Notes: generated from the sequence alone by a model not told the origin. Shown: positions 52,520-61,804, numbered from the stretch's first letter. The stretch is DNA of 64,000 nucleotides from DASXKD01 sp963806145 (GCA_963806145.1 CAWDXD010000043.1:1-64000), one strand, 5' to 3'. A program made the numbers and translations.

Positions 52520-53374
52520 TCAGGGCTGCCCGGCCGCCGCCGCCGCGATCAGGTCGGCCGACGGGCCGGGGCCGAGGGCCGCGGCGCGCAGGTGGTCGAA
52601 CACCGCCCGGTAGCGCCGGACCTCCTCCTCATCTTCCAGGAGGAGGCTGCCGGTGAGATGTTCCAGATACACCACGGTGGGGTCCGCGGAGTCGGCGAAC
52701 TCCAGCATGGTGAACGGGCTGACCGGCTGCGCGTGCGCCGCGGTGCGCAGCGGCAGCACCTGGAGGGTGAGGTCCGGCCGGGTGGCCAGGTCGGCCAGCC
52801 GCAGCAACTGGTCCCGCATGATCGCAGGCCCGCCGACCTGCGCCCGCAAGGCGCTCTCACTGAGCACCACCTGCACCTGCGGCGGGCTGGCCTGGTCGAG
52901 GATGGCCTGGCGCCGCATCCGCAGCGCTACCTGCAGATCGATGTCCTCGCCACGGCCGGCGTGCGGGGCCTCCCGCAGCACCGCGCAGGCATAGTCCTCG
53001 GTTTGCAGCAGGCCCGGTACCATCGACGGCTGGAAGTCGTGCAGCCCGGCCGCGTCGGACTCCAGCCCGACGTAGGCCTCGAACCAGGGCGGGAGCACCC
53101 GGGCATAGGCGTGCCACCAGCCCTTGCGCCGCGCGTCCCGGGCAAGCTGCACCAGGGAATCCGCGTCGGCACCGGTCACACCGTAGATCTCCAGCAACTC
53201 CCGCACGTCACCGGGACGGGCGCCGATCCTCCCGGTCTCTATGCGGCTGATCCGGGTACCCGAGCACTCCAGCCGGTGCCCCACGTCCTCGCAGGTTAAC
53301 CCGGCCTTCTCCCGCAAACGCCGCAGTTCTACGCTCAGGCGCTTGCGGCGGACGGTAGGACTGGGGGTAGCCAT
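52520..53374 (-). CDS. XRE-family regulator with DUF5753 domain
   Basis: A 284-residue regulator. HTH: LRRLREKAGLTCEDVGHRLECSGTRISRIETG; the C-terminal DUF5753 part shows GLHDFQPSMVPGLLQTEDYACAVLR, RRQAILDQASPPQVQVVLSESAL and MLEFADSADPTVVYLEHLTGSLLLED. ATG 53374 follows GGAGGAAGT. It is divergent from a small HATPase gene, a pairing known from Streptomyces developmental and antibiotic-control loci (whiJ/abaA-like). Confidence 0.93.
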   Translation of the reverse strand: MATPSPTVRRKRLSVELRRLREKAGLTCEDVGHRLECSGTRISRIETGRIGARPGDVRELLEIYGVTGADADSLVQLARDARRKGWWHAYARVLPPWFEAYVGLESDAAGLHDFQPSMVPGLLQTEDYACAVLREAPHAGRGEDIDLQVALRMRRQAILDQASPPQVQVVLSESALRAQVGGPAIMRDQLLRLADLATRPDLTLQVLPLRTAAHAQPVSPFTMLEFADSADPTVVYLEHLTGSLLLEDEEEVRRYRAVFDHLRAAALGPGPSADLIAAAAAGQP

Positions 53375-53489
53375 ACTTCCTCCGATAGGTCCTGTGCCGG
53401 GAGGGCGGACTGGTACGAACAGAACCAATACGCATCATACAGAAACGAATGTTGCGTTGCATCCCCGAACTGGGGCATGATAGACATCA

Positions 53490-53508
53490 GTACTATTTCG
53501 CATAGTAC
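53490..53508. promoter_or_regulatory. Inverted-repeat operator candidate between XRE and HATPase genes
   Basis: GTACTAT (53490-53496) and ATAGTAC (53502-53508) are exact complements with a TTCGC spacer. The 160-base gap is strikingly AT-richer than its surroundings. A CCTAGGGTG sequence (53512-53520) beside it resembles the -10 region of the EamA gene at 58.4 kb. Confidence 0.5.
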
Positions 53509-53536
53509 GCACCTAGGGTGAAGGGCCGCGCACCGC

Positions 53537-54082
53537 ATGGGAATGCCAGCGCACCAGGCGAGCCCGCCCAGCGACGCCGCCCAGTGGCCGTATCACTCGT
53601 TCCTGCCCCTGGGGGCCCTGCCGGGCGCCATTCCGTGTGCCCGGCTGCACACCACGGCCGTGCTCTGGGAGTGGGGCATGGAAGCCCTAGCCCAGCCCGC
53701 CGAACTGGCGGTATCCGAACTCGTCACGAACGCCGTCCGCGCCTCCACCGACGCCAGGCGGGCCAGCCCGGTGCCGGGCGGGCTCCCGGTGGTCGCGCTG
53801 CGCCTGGCAGGCGACCACGAGCGCCTTCTGGTGGAAGTGAGCGACTACGACCCCCGTCCGCCGATCCCGACCGTGGCGGACCCGGAACACGACGGCGGGC
53901 GCGGCCTTTTACTGATCGCGGCGGTGAGCGAGCGGTGGGGGTACTACTACCCGGCCGCCGATCCGGTCGCACGAGGCCATGCTCCGGTGCCGGACGCGGG
54001 CGGGTGGCTCGCGGCTGCCCCGGCGCTGCCGGCGGACGAGGAGCCCGGCAAGATCGTGTGGGCGCTCCTGTCCCCGCCCTGA
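53537..54082 (+). CDS. HATPase_c (anti-sigma-like) ATP-binding protein
   Basis: A 181-residue protein with N-box AELAVSELVTNAVRAS and G-box VSDYDPRPPIP and GGRGLLLIAAVSERWGYY. This is the RsbW-like ATPase found next to XRE-DUF5753 regulators. One Leu in GRGLLLIA is a TTA codon (about 53910), rare in such genomes and in Streptomyces dependent on bldA tRNA. Confidence 0.9.
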   Translation: MGMPAHQASPPSDAAQWPYHSFLPLGALPGAIPCARLHTTAVLWEWGMEALAQPAELAVSELVTNAVRASTDARRASPVPGGLPVVALRLAGDHERLLVEVSDYDPRPPIPTVADPEHDGGRGLLLIAAVSERWGYYYPAADPVARGHAPVPDAGGWLAAAPALPADEEPGKIVWALLSPP

Positions 54083-55953
54083 GCCGGCGGGCGCGGTGCC
54101 AGGCGCCCGCTGCGAGCGGCGCGGGCGACAGGCGGCGCTAAGAGCAGCCTCCCTGCGCAGTTGTAGAAGTCCGGGCCGTTCAGGCCGGGGCCGGTGATCT
54201 GCGGCCGGTTGCCGCCGCCGCCCGCGGAGTAGGCCGTGTCGAACCACTGGGTGAAGAACTGGCTGAGCCGCGCCCGGCAAGCACTGGTCTGCACCGGCAG
54301 CCACTGGCCGAACGCGGCCTCCCACTCCGCCTCGGTGATGAACGACCCGCCGTAGGTGCGCTGGACCTGCTGCAGTGCCTGGGTGAAGTTGCCGGGGCCG
54401 AGGATCTGCCGCAGCGCTATGTAGGCGGCACTGGGCCGCGCGTACGTCGACGAGCCGGAGAACAGGCCGAACGGCTCGGGGTTGGACGGCGCGACCGTCC
54501 AGAACGACCCGTTGGACGCGTAGATCCGGTTGAACTGCTTGACCAGGCTGGCCTGGAACGCGGCCTGGCCCTTGGGCGAGTACGGGCCGCCGGCCTTGTC
54601 CTCGGCCAGCCGCGCCGCGTACAGCTCCTCGGCGAGCGTGGCCATGCCCTCCTTGTAGAAGGTCATCGTGTAGCCGCCTTCGCTGACGTTGTCACCCCAC
54701 CACTGGTGCATGTTCTCGTGGTAGAGCACGTCGGTGTTGATGAACCCGCCCGCAAACGTGATCATCGTCTGCATCTCTTCTTCGAAGCTGGCCGGCGGGG
54801 TGCCGACGACGATGCCATCGGAGGTGAACGGGTAGCTGCCGCTGAACTGGCTCTCGAACTCGGTGATGTTCTGCTGCATGTTCATGATCGCCAGGTTCTT
54901 CTTCCGCTGCGTCGCGGGGATCGCGGCGTCCTGGGCCTCGTAGTACTTCGTGCCGTTGTCGGCGGCCCGCTCGGTCAGGTGATAGGTCCCCACGCTGTCC
55001 TCGACCAGGTAACTGGCGACCGGCGCCGGGGAGTGCCAGTTCCACGTGACCGAGCCGCCAGGGAACTCGGCGCTGACCGGGTTGCGCTTGACCGAGACCA
55101 GCGTGCCGTTGGCGAGCACGGTCTTGCCGGCGCTCACCGTGTCGGCGAAGTCGTAGGTGGGCTTGGCCTCTGGGTAGTCGTTGAGCGGCATCCAGTCCTC
55201 GGAACCGACCGGCTCGGTGGTCACGAACCCGCCGTCGGGGGCGCGGAACCAGCCCTCCGTGGTGCCGTCCCCGTCGTTGTGCACGCCCGGCCTGCCGGTG
55301 TAGCCGACCGTCACGGTGAACACCGAGCCATTCGCAATCGGCGCCGCGGGGGTGATCACCAGTTTGTTCGCCGGGCACTGGGTACCGTCCAGCGCGTCCG
55401 GCGGGGTGCGGGTGCTGGGCAGTTCCGGCGAGCAGGCGGGCGGCAGCGGGTTGTGCTTCGGGCCGCCGACCGGGTTGGTCTGCGACGCCTCGTGCGCGGC
55501 CGGGTTGGGGTCGTTCTGCCCGTGCGGGTCGCCCGGGTAGGTGGGCTGGGCGAACGTGAAGCCGGCCGGGCGGCCGTTCACGCTGACCGACTGCACGGTC
55601 ATGTCCGGGCCCGCCTTGGTGTTCGCGGACGTGCGCTCGAAATCGAGGCTGAAGCTGCTCAGGCACCGGGTGGCCCGGTCGGTGAGCACGACCCGGTTGC
55701 CGGGCAGGAACTCATTGGTGGCGGCGTCGTAGACCAGGTGCACCAGGGTATGCACGCTGGTGTAACCGCCATTGCCGGTGTCCGGGTACAGGTGGGAGCC
55801 AGGCAGCGCGAGAGTGCGCGCGCCGGCTGAACATTGGACGCTGCCAGACGAAGCGACCGGGCTGGCGTGAGCCTGGGCGGCCAGCCCCGCCCCGGGCAGG
55901 ACCAGCCCCGCGCTCGCCGCCGTCACCGTGATCCTTCGCCAGCGCCCGGCCAT
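53947..55953 (-). CDS. Secreted M1-family zinc metallopeptidase
   Basis: A 668-residue extracellular peptidase. The signal peptide is RWRRITVTAASAGLVLPGAG...AQAHA. The gluzincin core shows the zinc motif YHENMHQWWGDNV (HExxH) with the third ligand in YKEGMATLAEELYAA; the GAMEN-like substrate loop is SFEEEMQTMITFAGG. ATG 55953 has a strong AAGGAGG site. As read, the C-terminus overlaps the convergent HATPase gene by 136 bases; after FYNCAGRLLL the residues become low-complexity, and a stop in another frame (54138-54140) suggests the true end is there. Confidence 0.9.
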   Translation of the reverse strand: MAGRWRRITVTAASAGLVLPGAGLAAQAHASPVASSGSVQCSAGARTLALPGSHLYPDTGNGGYTSVHTLVHLVYDAATNEFLPGNRVVLTDRATRCLSSFSLDFERTSANTKAGPDMTVQSVSVNGRPAGFTFAQPTYPGDPHGQNDPNPAAHEASQTNPVGGPKHNPLPPACSPELPSTRTPPDALDGTQCPANKLVITPAAPIANGSVFTVTVGYTGRPGVHNDGDGTTEGWFRAPDGGFVTTEPVGSEDWMPLNDYPEAKPTYDFADTVSAGKTVLANGTLVSVKRNPVSAEFPGGSVTWNWHSPAPVASYLVEDSVGTYHLTERAADNGTKYYEAQDAAIPATQRKKNLAIMNMQQNITEFESQFSGSYPFTSDGIVVGTPPASFEEEMQTMITFAGGFINTDVLYHENMHQWWGDNVSEGGYTMTFYKEGMATLAEELYAARLAEDKAGGPYSPKGQAAFQASLVKQFNRIYASNGSFWTVAPSNPEPFGLFSGSSTYARPSAAYIALRQILGPGNFTQALQQVQRTYGGSFITEAEWEAAFGQWLPVQTSACRARLSQFFTQWFDTAYSAGGGGNRPQITGPGLNGPDFYNCAGRLLLAPPVARAARSGRLAPRPPAQGGDRSAHTILPGSSSAGSAGAAASHPPASGTGAWPRATGSAAG
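54087..54110. terminator. Bidirectional terminator-like stem-loop
   Basis: GCGGGCGC (54087-54094) pairs with GCGCCCGC (54103-54110) over an eight-base loop, directly after the HATPase stop and facing the convergent M1 peptidase gene. Confidence 0.5.
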
Positions 55954-56309
55954 GGGGCCTCCTTTTGGGTCAGTGCCGATGCCTCTGTCCCTCCATGTCC
56001 CATCCTTGCCGTGCCGGTGCTTCAGCGCCATGGGTCCGGCTAACCGGCGGTGCCGCGCCGCGCATCCCACTGCGCGGCCAGCCGGGCCGGGGCCTTGCGG
56101 CGCCAGGATTCCTCGAGTAGTTCGGCGATCCGGTGCGCGGGTGCGGGTCACACTGTCCACCGGCGTCTTCGCGCTGTACGCGGATCAGGAGTCGGTCACG
56201 CTCATAACGCCGCAGGGCATATATGTTCGCCAGGTGGATCACGTTCTCCGCGCTTCCCCGGCGATCCCGTCCCGCCGGATGACGTGCGCGGCCATCCCGG
56301 CTGGGCCAG

Positions 56310-57803
56310 GTGGTTCCCGTGCCCGGTGACGCCGACGCGATCGTCGTGGGCAGCGGGCCGAACGGCCTGGCCGCGGCGGTAACCCTGGCCGCGGCGGGGC
56401 TGCGGGTGCACGTGATCGAGGGTGCGGCCAGCCCCGGCGGCGGCTGCCGGACCGAGGAGCTGACGCTGCCCGGCTTCCGGCACGACGTGTGCTCCGCGGC
56501 GCACCCGCTGGCGCTGGCGTCGCCGTTCTTCCGGCGGTTCGATCCGGCCGCGCGGGGGGTCAGGTTCGCGCACCCCGAGGTGGTGTACGCACATCCGCTG
56601 GACGGGGGCCGGGCCGCCGTGGTCACCCGCTCGGTAACGGACACGGCGGCACGCCTCGGCCGGGACGAGACCGCGTACCGGCGGCTGATGCAGCCGCTAG
56701 CCGACGGCGGCAACGCTGTCGCGGATGCGGTCCTGTCGTCGCTGCGCCGCCCGCCGGGCTACTCCGGCGTGGCCGCCGCGGGCGCGCTCGCCGCCTATGC
56801 ACGGCTGGGCCTGCGCTCCGCCGCGGCCGTGGCCAGGAGGTTCCAGACCGAGGAAGCCCGGGGCCTGTTCGCCGGCGTCGCCACGCACGCGATGCTGCCG
56901 CTGACGGCGCCCCCCACGGCCGGCGTCGGGCTGCTGCTCGGCTCGCTGGCCCACACCGTCGGCTGGCCGGTGGTGGCGGGCGGCAGCGCCCGGCTCACCG
57001 ACGCCATGGTCGAGGCCATCGTCGCCGCCGGTGGCCAGGTCGAGACCGGCCGCTGGGTACGGTCGCTGGCAGAGTTGCCGGCGGCGCCGGCGGTGCTGCT
57101 GGACATATCCCCGCGCGCCTTCCTCACCATGGCGGGTGAGCGGCTGCCTTCCCGGTATCGCGACGCGCTGGCCAGGTTCCGCTATGGGGCCGGCATCTGC
57201 AAGGTCGACTTCGCCCTGTCCGGCCCGGTGCCGTGGCAGGCCGAGGGAGCGCGGCTGGCCGGGACCCTGCACCTCGGCGGCAGGTTCGCGGAGATCGCCG
57301 CGGCCGAGGCCGCGGTGGCCCGCGGCCAGCACCCGGATTCGCCTTACGTGCTCGTGGTCCAGGCGAGTGTCGCCGACCCGGCCCGGGCGCCCCGCGGCCA
57401 GCACGCACTGTGGGCCTACTGCCATGTCCCTGCTGGGTCGACAGTGGACATGACGGCGCGGATCGAAGCCCAGATCGAGCGCTTCGCCCCCGGGTTCACC
57501 GACCTGGTGCTGGCGCGGCACACCAGGACCGCGGCGCAGGAGGAGGCGATGAACCCCAACTACGTCGGCGGGGACATCGCCTGCGGCATGCAGACCGTGC
57601 GCCAGGTGCTGGCCCGGCCCGCGGCCCGGTGGAACCCGTACCGGACACCGCTGCACGGGGTGTACCTGTGCTCGTCGGCGACCCCGCCCGGCCCCGCCGT
57701 GCACGGCCGCTGCGGCGAACTGGCCGCACTGACCGCGTTGCGCGACATCTTCGGCGTGCCCAAGCCGCCGGACCTGGGCACGTTGGCGGCCGGCGAGCGG
57801 TGA
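56310..57803 (+). CDS. FAD/NAD(P)-dependent oxidoreductase, phytoene-desaturase-like
   Basis: A 497-residue flavoprotein. DAIVVGSGPNGLAAAVTLAAAGLRVHVIEGAASPGGGCRT is the FAD site and charge signature; VVAGGSARLTDAMVEAIVAAGGQVETG is the substrate-domain motif; the C-terminal VYLCSSATPPGPAVHGRCGELAA closes the FAD site. No carotenoid genes are nearby, so the substrate is unknown. GTG 56310 is the start. The 270-base gap upstream holds no gene. Confidence 0.87.
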   Translation: MVPVPGDADAIVVGSGPNGLAAAVTLAAAGLRVHVIEGAASPGGGCRTEELTLPGFRHDVCSAAHPLALASPFFRRFDPAARGVRFAHPEVVYAHPLDGGRAAVVTRSVTDTAARLGRDETAYRRLMQPLADGGNAVADAVLSSLRRPPGYSGVAAAGALAAYARLGLRSAAAVARRFQTEEARGLFAGVATHAMLPLTAPPTAGVGLLLGSLAHTVGWPVVAGGSARLTDAMVEAIVAAGGQVETGRWVRSLAELPAAPAVLLDISPRAFLTMAGERLPSRYRDALARFRYGAGICKVDFALSGPVPWQAEGARLAGTLHLGGRFAEIAAAEAAVARGQHPDSPYVLVVQASVADPARAPRGQHALWAYCHVPAGSTVDMTARIEAQIERFAPGFTDLVLARHTRTAAQEEAMNPNYVGGDIACGMQTVRQVLARPAARWNPYRTPLHGVYLCSSATPPGPAVHGRCGELAALTALRDIFGVPKPPDLGTLAAGER

Positions 57804-57822
57804 CGCAGCCCGCCGGTGCGGT

Positions 57823-58416
57823 TTACCCGGCCGTGGCCTTGCGGGCCCGGTAGGCGGCGACATGGAGCCGGTTTCCGCAGGTGCGGCTGTCGCAGTAGCG
57901 CCGCGACCGGTTGCGGGACTCGTCAAGGAAGACATCGCGGCAGGTCGGTGACGCGCAACTGCGCAGCCGTCCGCTCTCCCCGGACACCAGCAGTTCGGCC
58001 AGGCCCATGGCGAGATGAGCGGTGATCCGGTCGGCCATGGGCGCGGCCGCCCGGGACACGTGGATGTGCGGGCCGCGGCCGTCGTGCGACACGATCTGCG
58101 GGATGGCCCCGGTCTCGGCGAGCAGCGCATTGATCATCCGCACCGCGGCCGGGTTGTCACCTGTCTCGCACGCGGTGACGACGGCGTCCAGCCGGGCCCG
58201 GTAGGCGCGCAGCGCCGGCACGTCCCCGGCCCGGGCGCGGCCGCCGAGGCCGTAGCGGCGCCCGAACGCGGCCACGTCGGCGACGTCGCGCAGCCCTTCG
58301 CCGTCGCGGGACCGGCCGGTGTTGACCAGTTCGGCCGCGGCGGTGAGCGCCTCGATCAGGTCAGCACCAAAACCTTTTTGACTGCTGACAACTTGCTCTC
58401 CTAGGGTGGATCCCAT
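57823..58416 (-). CDS. CGNR zinc-finger (ABATE domain) regulator
   Basis: A 197-residue DNA-binding protein. The N-terminal part contains DLIEALTAAAELVNTG; the C-terminal zinc finger reads LRSCASPTCRDVFLDESRNRSRRYCDSRTCGNR, with four Cys and the family's CGNR. It is divergent from the EamA transporter and its start codon overlaps that of EamA on the other strand, so it is probably the transporter's regulator. Confidence 0.92.
   Translation of the reverse strand: MGSTLGEQVVSSQKGFGADLIEALTAAAELVNTGRSRDGEGLRDVADVAAFGRRYGLGGRARAGDVPALRAYRARLDAVVTACETGDNPAAVRMINALLAETGAIPQIVSHDGRGPHIHVSRAAAPMADRITAHLAMGLAELLVSGESGRLRSCASPTCRDVFLDESRNRSRRYCDSRTCGNRLHVAAYRARKATAG
58378..58407 (+). promoter_or_regulatory. 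Probable leaderless promoter for the EamA transporter
   Basis: TTGACT (58378-58383) and TAGGGT (58402-58407) are spaced 18 bases and end eight bases before ATG 58415, so transcription would start at or beside the start codon. The element lies inside the first codons of the CGNR gene. Confidence 0.5.
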
Positions 58417-59518
58417 GTCAGCACCGTATGCCAAGACGGTCATGACCGGCAACGACAAAAGCCAGGCCGGGAAGGGGTCTGATCGGGACGGGAAGGGTTC
58501 TGGCCGGGCCGGGAACGGCTCCGGCCAGGCCGTGGGCGGGCCGTCGCCGGTCCTGCTGGCCGCTGTCGGCGCGGCGTGCATCTCCGCCTCTGCGGTGCTG
58601 ATCAAGCTGGCCGACACCGGCACCGTCTCCGCAGCGTTCTACCGGTCCCTGCTGGCGCTGCCGTTGCTGGCCGTGCTGGCCGTACTGGAGCAGCGCAAGC
58701 GCGGGCCGCGGCCGCTGCGTTCCCGGTCCGGGGCGATGCTCGCGGGCGGGTTCCTGGCCATTGACCTGGTGCTGTGGAACCACGCGATCGCCGACGTCGG
58801 GGCCGGCATCGCCACGCTGCTCGGCAACCTGCAGGTGGTCTTCGTCACGGTGGCGGCCTGGATGCTGTTCAAGGAGCGCCCCGGGCGCGGGTTCTTCCTC
58901 GCCCTTCCGGTGGTGCTGGCCGGCGTGGTGCTGGTGTCCGGGCTGGCCGACCACGCCCGCGGGGTGCACTCCGTGGCCGGGATCGAGTACGGGCTTGGCA
59001 CCTCGGTCGCCTACGCGGCCTTCCTGCTCATCCTGCGGCATACCTCGGCCGCCACGCCGCACGTGGCGGCGCCGCTCGCCGAGGCGACGCTGGGCGCCAC
59101 GGCCGGCGCGGCTGTGCTCGGCCTGGTGTTCGGCGGGTGGCAGCTCGACATCGGCTGGCATGCGTTCGGCTGGCTGCTGCTGCTGGCCATGACCAGCGGG
59201 ACCGCCGGGTGGCTGCTGATCATCTCATCGCTCCCCCGGCTGCCCGCCTCGCTGTCGTCGCTGCTGTTGCTGCTTCAGCCGGCCGCCGCGATCCTGCTCG
59301 CCGCGGTGGTGCTTGGCGAGCACCCAAGCCCGCTGCAACTGGCCGGCGCGGGGCTGGTGTGCGCCGGCATCCTCATCGCGACCCGCGCTAAAGGGAGATC
59401 CAGTCGGTCACGATCGCCGGGCCTGAGCCGCCGGGCGGCGGGCGCAGCCGCAGGCTCGCCGGGCCCGGAGGGAGCGGCCCTGACCGGAACCGTCCCAGCT
59501 CGTCCGCCTCAACCGTGA
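58415..59518 (+). CDS. EamA/DMT-family transporter
   Basis: Ten-segment membrane exporter or permease, 367 residues as read. AAVGAACISASAVLIKLADTGTVSAAFYRSLLALP and GIATLLGNLQVVFVTVAAWMLFKERP are typical first-repeat pieces; LSSLLLLLQPAAAILLAAVVLGEHPSPLQLAGAGLVCAGI the second. The last 42 residues are low-complexity and overlap the convergent gene; a missing base near 59390 would give a natural stop just after IATRA. Confidence 0.88.
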   Translation: MSAPYAKTVMTGNDKSQAGKGSDRDGKGSGRAGNGSGQAVGGPSPVLLAAVGAACISASAVLIKLADTGTVSAAFYRSLLALPLLAVLAVLEQRKRGPRPLRSRSGAMLAGGFLAIDLVLWNHAIADVGAGIATLLGNLQVVFVTVAAWMLFKERPGRGFFLALPVVLAGVVLVSGLADHARGVHSVAGIEYGLGTSVAYAAFLLILRHTSAATPHVAAPLAEATLGATAGAAVLGLVFGGWQLDIGWHAFGWLLLLAMTSGTAGWLLIISSLPRLPASLSSLLLLLQPAAAILLAAVVLGEHPSPLQLAGAGLVCAGILIATRAKGRSSRSRSPGLSRRAAGAAAGSPGPEGAALTGTVPARPPQP

Positions 59519-59852
59519 CCGTGTCCTGCGGGTAGCGGATGTCCACCATGGCACGCTGCGGCGGGGCGATCTGGCCCATGACGGTGCGCCCGGGCCCGGC
59601 GCTGGTCACCTCGACGTCGATGGTCACCCCGCCGATGGCGAAGGAGACCAGGCGCTGGTCGGGCGGGCCCCGCACCAGCGATGCCTCGTCGGCGTCGACC
59701 AGCGAGTCGTAGACCAGTTCGGCAAGCTCGGCGTCGATGTCCCGCCAGCCGAAGGCATCCACCGCGGCCTGGAGCAGCTCGGCGGGCACCGGTTCCCGGT
59801 CGGCGGCCAGCCGCCTGAACTCGGCTTCAAGCTCGTCGTCTGGCTCGTACAT
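59388..59852 (-). CDS. Conserved small protein linked to ECF sigma/subtilase genes
   Basis: A 154-residue protein of no recognised family. The N-terminal half is acidic and helical (DDELEAEFRRLAADREPVPAELLQAAVDAF in pieces; WRDIDAELAELVYDS), the rest beta-rich (VSFAIGGVTIDVEVTSAG, MVDIRYPQDTVTVEADELGRFR). It follows the sigma factor by 27 bases. It may act as an anti-sigma-like or carrier partner; that is inference from position. Confidence 0.65.
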   Translation of the reverse strand: MYEPDDELEAEFRRLAADREPVPAELLQAAVDAFGWRDIDAELAELVYDSLVDADEASLVRGPPDQRLVSFAIGGVTIDVEVTSAGPGRTVMGQIAPPQRAMVDIRYPQDTVTVEADELGRFRSGPLPPGPASLRLRPPPGGSGPAIVTDWISL

Positions 59853-59879
59853 GGCTGGATCTCCTTGGGGGAGGCGTCA

Positions 59880-60479
59880 TCATGAAGAGGGCGATAGCCC
59901 GTCCTTGATACCTGCCATCTCCTCGCGGAGCCGCTGCAGGCAGCGCGCCCTGGTGGGGCCGATGCTGCCGAGCGGCAGTCCGAGCGCCGCGGCGACCTCA
60001 GCGTAGCTGGGCGGGGGCGATGCCATCAGGATCCGGAGCAGCTCACGGCAACGGCCGGACAGCCGCTCGAACGCCCGCCACATCGCCGCGGCCCGGGCCG
60101 CGTCCTCGCGTCCGGTTTCCGCGGCAAGCACCGCCTCTTCGGTGGGGTTGCCCACGGCAGCAGTGATGTCGAGCCGGTCCATGTCGTCGGTGGGCGCCGT
60201 CTTCGCGGCCGAGCGCAGGCTCTGCAGGCATTCCCGGCGGGCGGCCGTGGCGAGCCAGGCGCCCACCCGCTCGGGATGCTCGATTCGGCCGATGTGCTCG
60301 GCCAGGCGCAGCCAGGTGGTCTGGTAGACGTCCGCGGCATCGGCGTTCGCGAGCCGGTGCGCCCGCGCCACGGCCCACACCAGATTGCTGAACCGCGCCA
60401 CGAGCCCGCGCCAGGCAGCCTCGTCACCGCCGGCCGCGCCACGAACCAACACGCCGGTATCATCCGGACTCACCAACAC
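59880..60479 (-). CDS. ECF-type RNA polymerase sigma factor
   Basis: A 199-residue sigma factor. Region 2: WRGLVARFSNLVWAVARAHRLANADAADVYQTTWLRLAEHI; region 4: LSGRCRELLRILMASPPPSYAEVAAALGLPLGSIGPTRARCLQRLREEM. GTG 60479 or 60473 starts it ten to sixteen bases after the subtilase stop, so the subtilase, sigma factor and small protein form an operon. Confidence 0.92.
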   Translation of the reverse strand: MLVSPDDTGVLVRGAAGGDEAAWRGLVARFSNLVWAVARAHRLANADAADVYQTTWLRLAEHIGRIEHPERVGAWLATAARRECLQSLRSAAKTAPTDDMDRLDITAAVGNPTEEAVLAAETGREDAARAAAMWRAFERLSGRCRELLRILMASPPPSYAEVAAALGLPLGSIGPTRARCLQRLREEMAGIKDGLSPSS

Positions 60480-60488
60480 GCCCTTCCG

Positions 60489-61804
60489 TCAGCAGCAGCA
60501 ATCCCGCGCCGCTGCGTGCTTACCACCACAGCAGCATGCCAGCCGATCGCCGCAGTCGCCCGTATCACACGGCCACAGCACGGGGCCTACCCCAGGGAGA
60601 TGCTGCGCACGCGCCTGGGCGAGCAGCGCGCTGGCGGCCTGGCGCCCGTTCTCGCCGGTCCGGGTGACGCGGGCGGCGATGAGCCCGGCGACGACCGGCG
60701 CGGCGAAGGACGTGCCGCTCCACCTGGCCATCCCGTCGAAGTGATGGTACGAGCCGATATGCGGCGGCTCGCGGTACTGATAGGTCCCGGTCGCGTACGC
60801 GTTGACCAGGTCCTCGCCGGGGGCGTACACGTCCACCCAGGGACCGTAGTCGCTGAAATAGGCGCGGGACCGGCCGTTGGCGGCGAGCGCGCCGACCCCT
60901 ACCACCTCTGGGAAGGCCGCCGGCCAGAACGGCCTGCGGGTTGAGTTGTTGCCCGCGGACGCGACCAGCACCAGGCCCTTGTAATGGCGGTAGGTCTCCC
61001 AGAACGCTTCGAAGCCCAGCAGTGGCAGGTCCTTGCGCGTCGTCCCGCCCGCCGACAGGTTGATGACGTCCGGGGCCAGGCGCAGCGCCTCGCGGAGCCG
61101 CAGCACGATCTTGTGCTCGGAAATGGCACCGGCCTTGTCGAAGTCCCTGGTTACCACCACCCGTGCCGCGGGCGCCATGCAGCGGGCGACGCCGGCGATG
61201 AACGTCCCATGGCCCGCGTAGTCCGGGATCCGTGGTCACGCCCCCCTGGACGTCCAGTGGGTCCTTCGTCCCGGTGACCCCTGCCAGCCAGGATGCTGCG
61301 GCCGCGGCACCATCCAGCAGCCCGGTGTCGGCCACGTAGATGAACGTGCCGCTGCCGCTGCCCGCAGCACGGCCCCGGATCGGGCAATGCGCCGTCCACC
61401 ACGCCCCCGGGCTCGGTGGCCGGGCAGGGACAGACCGGGGTGATCGACAGGATATGGTCCGGCGTCGCGACGCCCTCGCCGAGCCTTGCATCGATCTTGT
61501 CCAGCAGCCGCGGGACGTCGCGCCCGCCCACGGAGAACAGGCTCACCCCGGGCAGCAGCCCCGCCACCGGGGCGAACTCCTGGCCCCGTTCCTCCTCCTC
61601 GTCCTCCTCCTCCAGCAGCCGGGCCACCTCGGCCAGATAGGCGTCGCGGACCAAAATCACGCCGCGCACGTAGAGGTAGTCGAGGGTGCCGTCGTCGAAA
61701 AACCTCTTCCCGAAGTTTTCTTCCCCGAATGCCGCCTCAATCAGATCGAGCTGAATTTTCAGCTTTGTGAGCGCGCGCTCACCCGCCGTCTCCGAAGATT
61801 CCAT
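60489..61804 (-). CDS. S8 subtilisin-like serine protease with Cys-rich tail, frameshifted
   Basis: Catalytic triad seen as Asp in FIYVADTGLL, His in YAGHGTFIAGV and Ser in GTSFAAPVVAG; oxyanion Asn in VLVASAGNNS. The N-terminal 130 residues are acidic (LLEEEDEEEERGQEF) and no signal peptide is seen, so it acts in the cytoplasm. Extra bases near 61390 and 61235 break the frame around the Asp region. The tail ends CDTGDCGDRLACCCGG and RDCCC, nine Cys in about 25 residues. Divergent from a TPR-CHAT gene, a recurring partnership. Confidence 0.87.
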
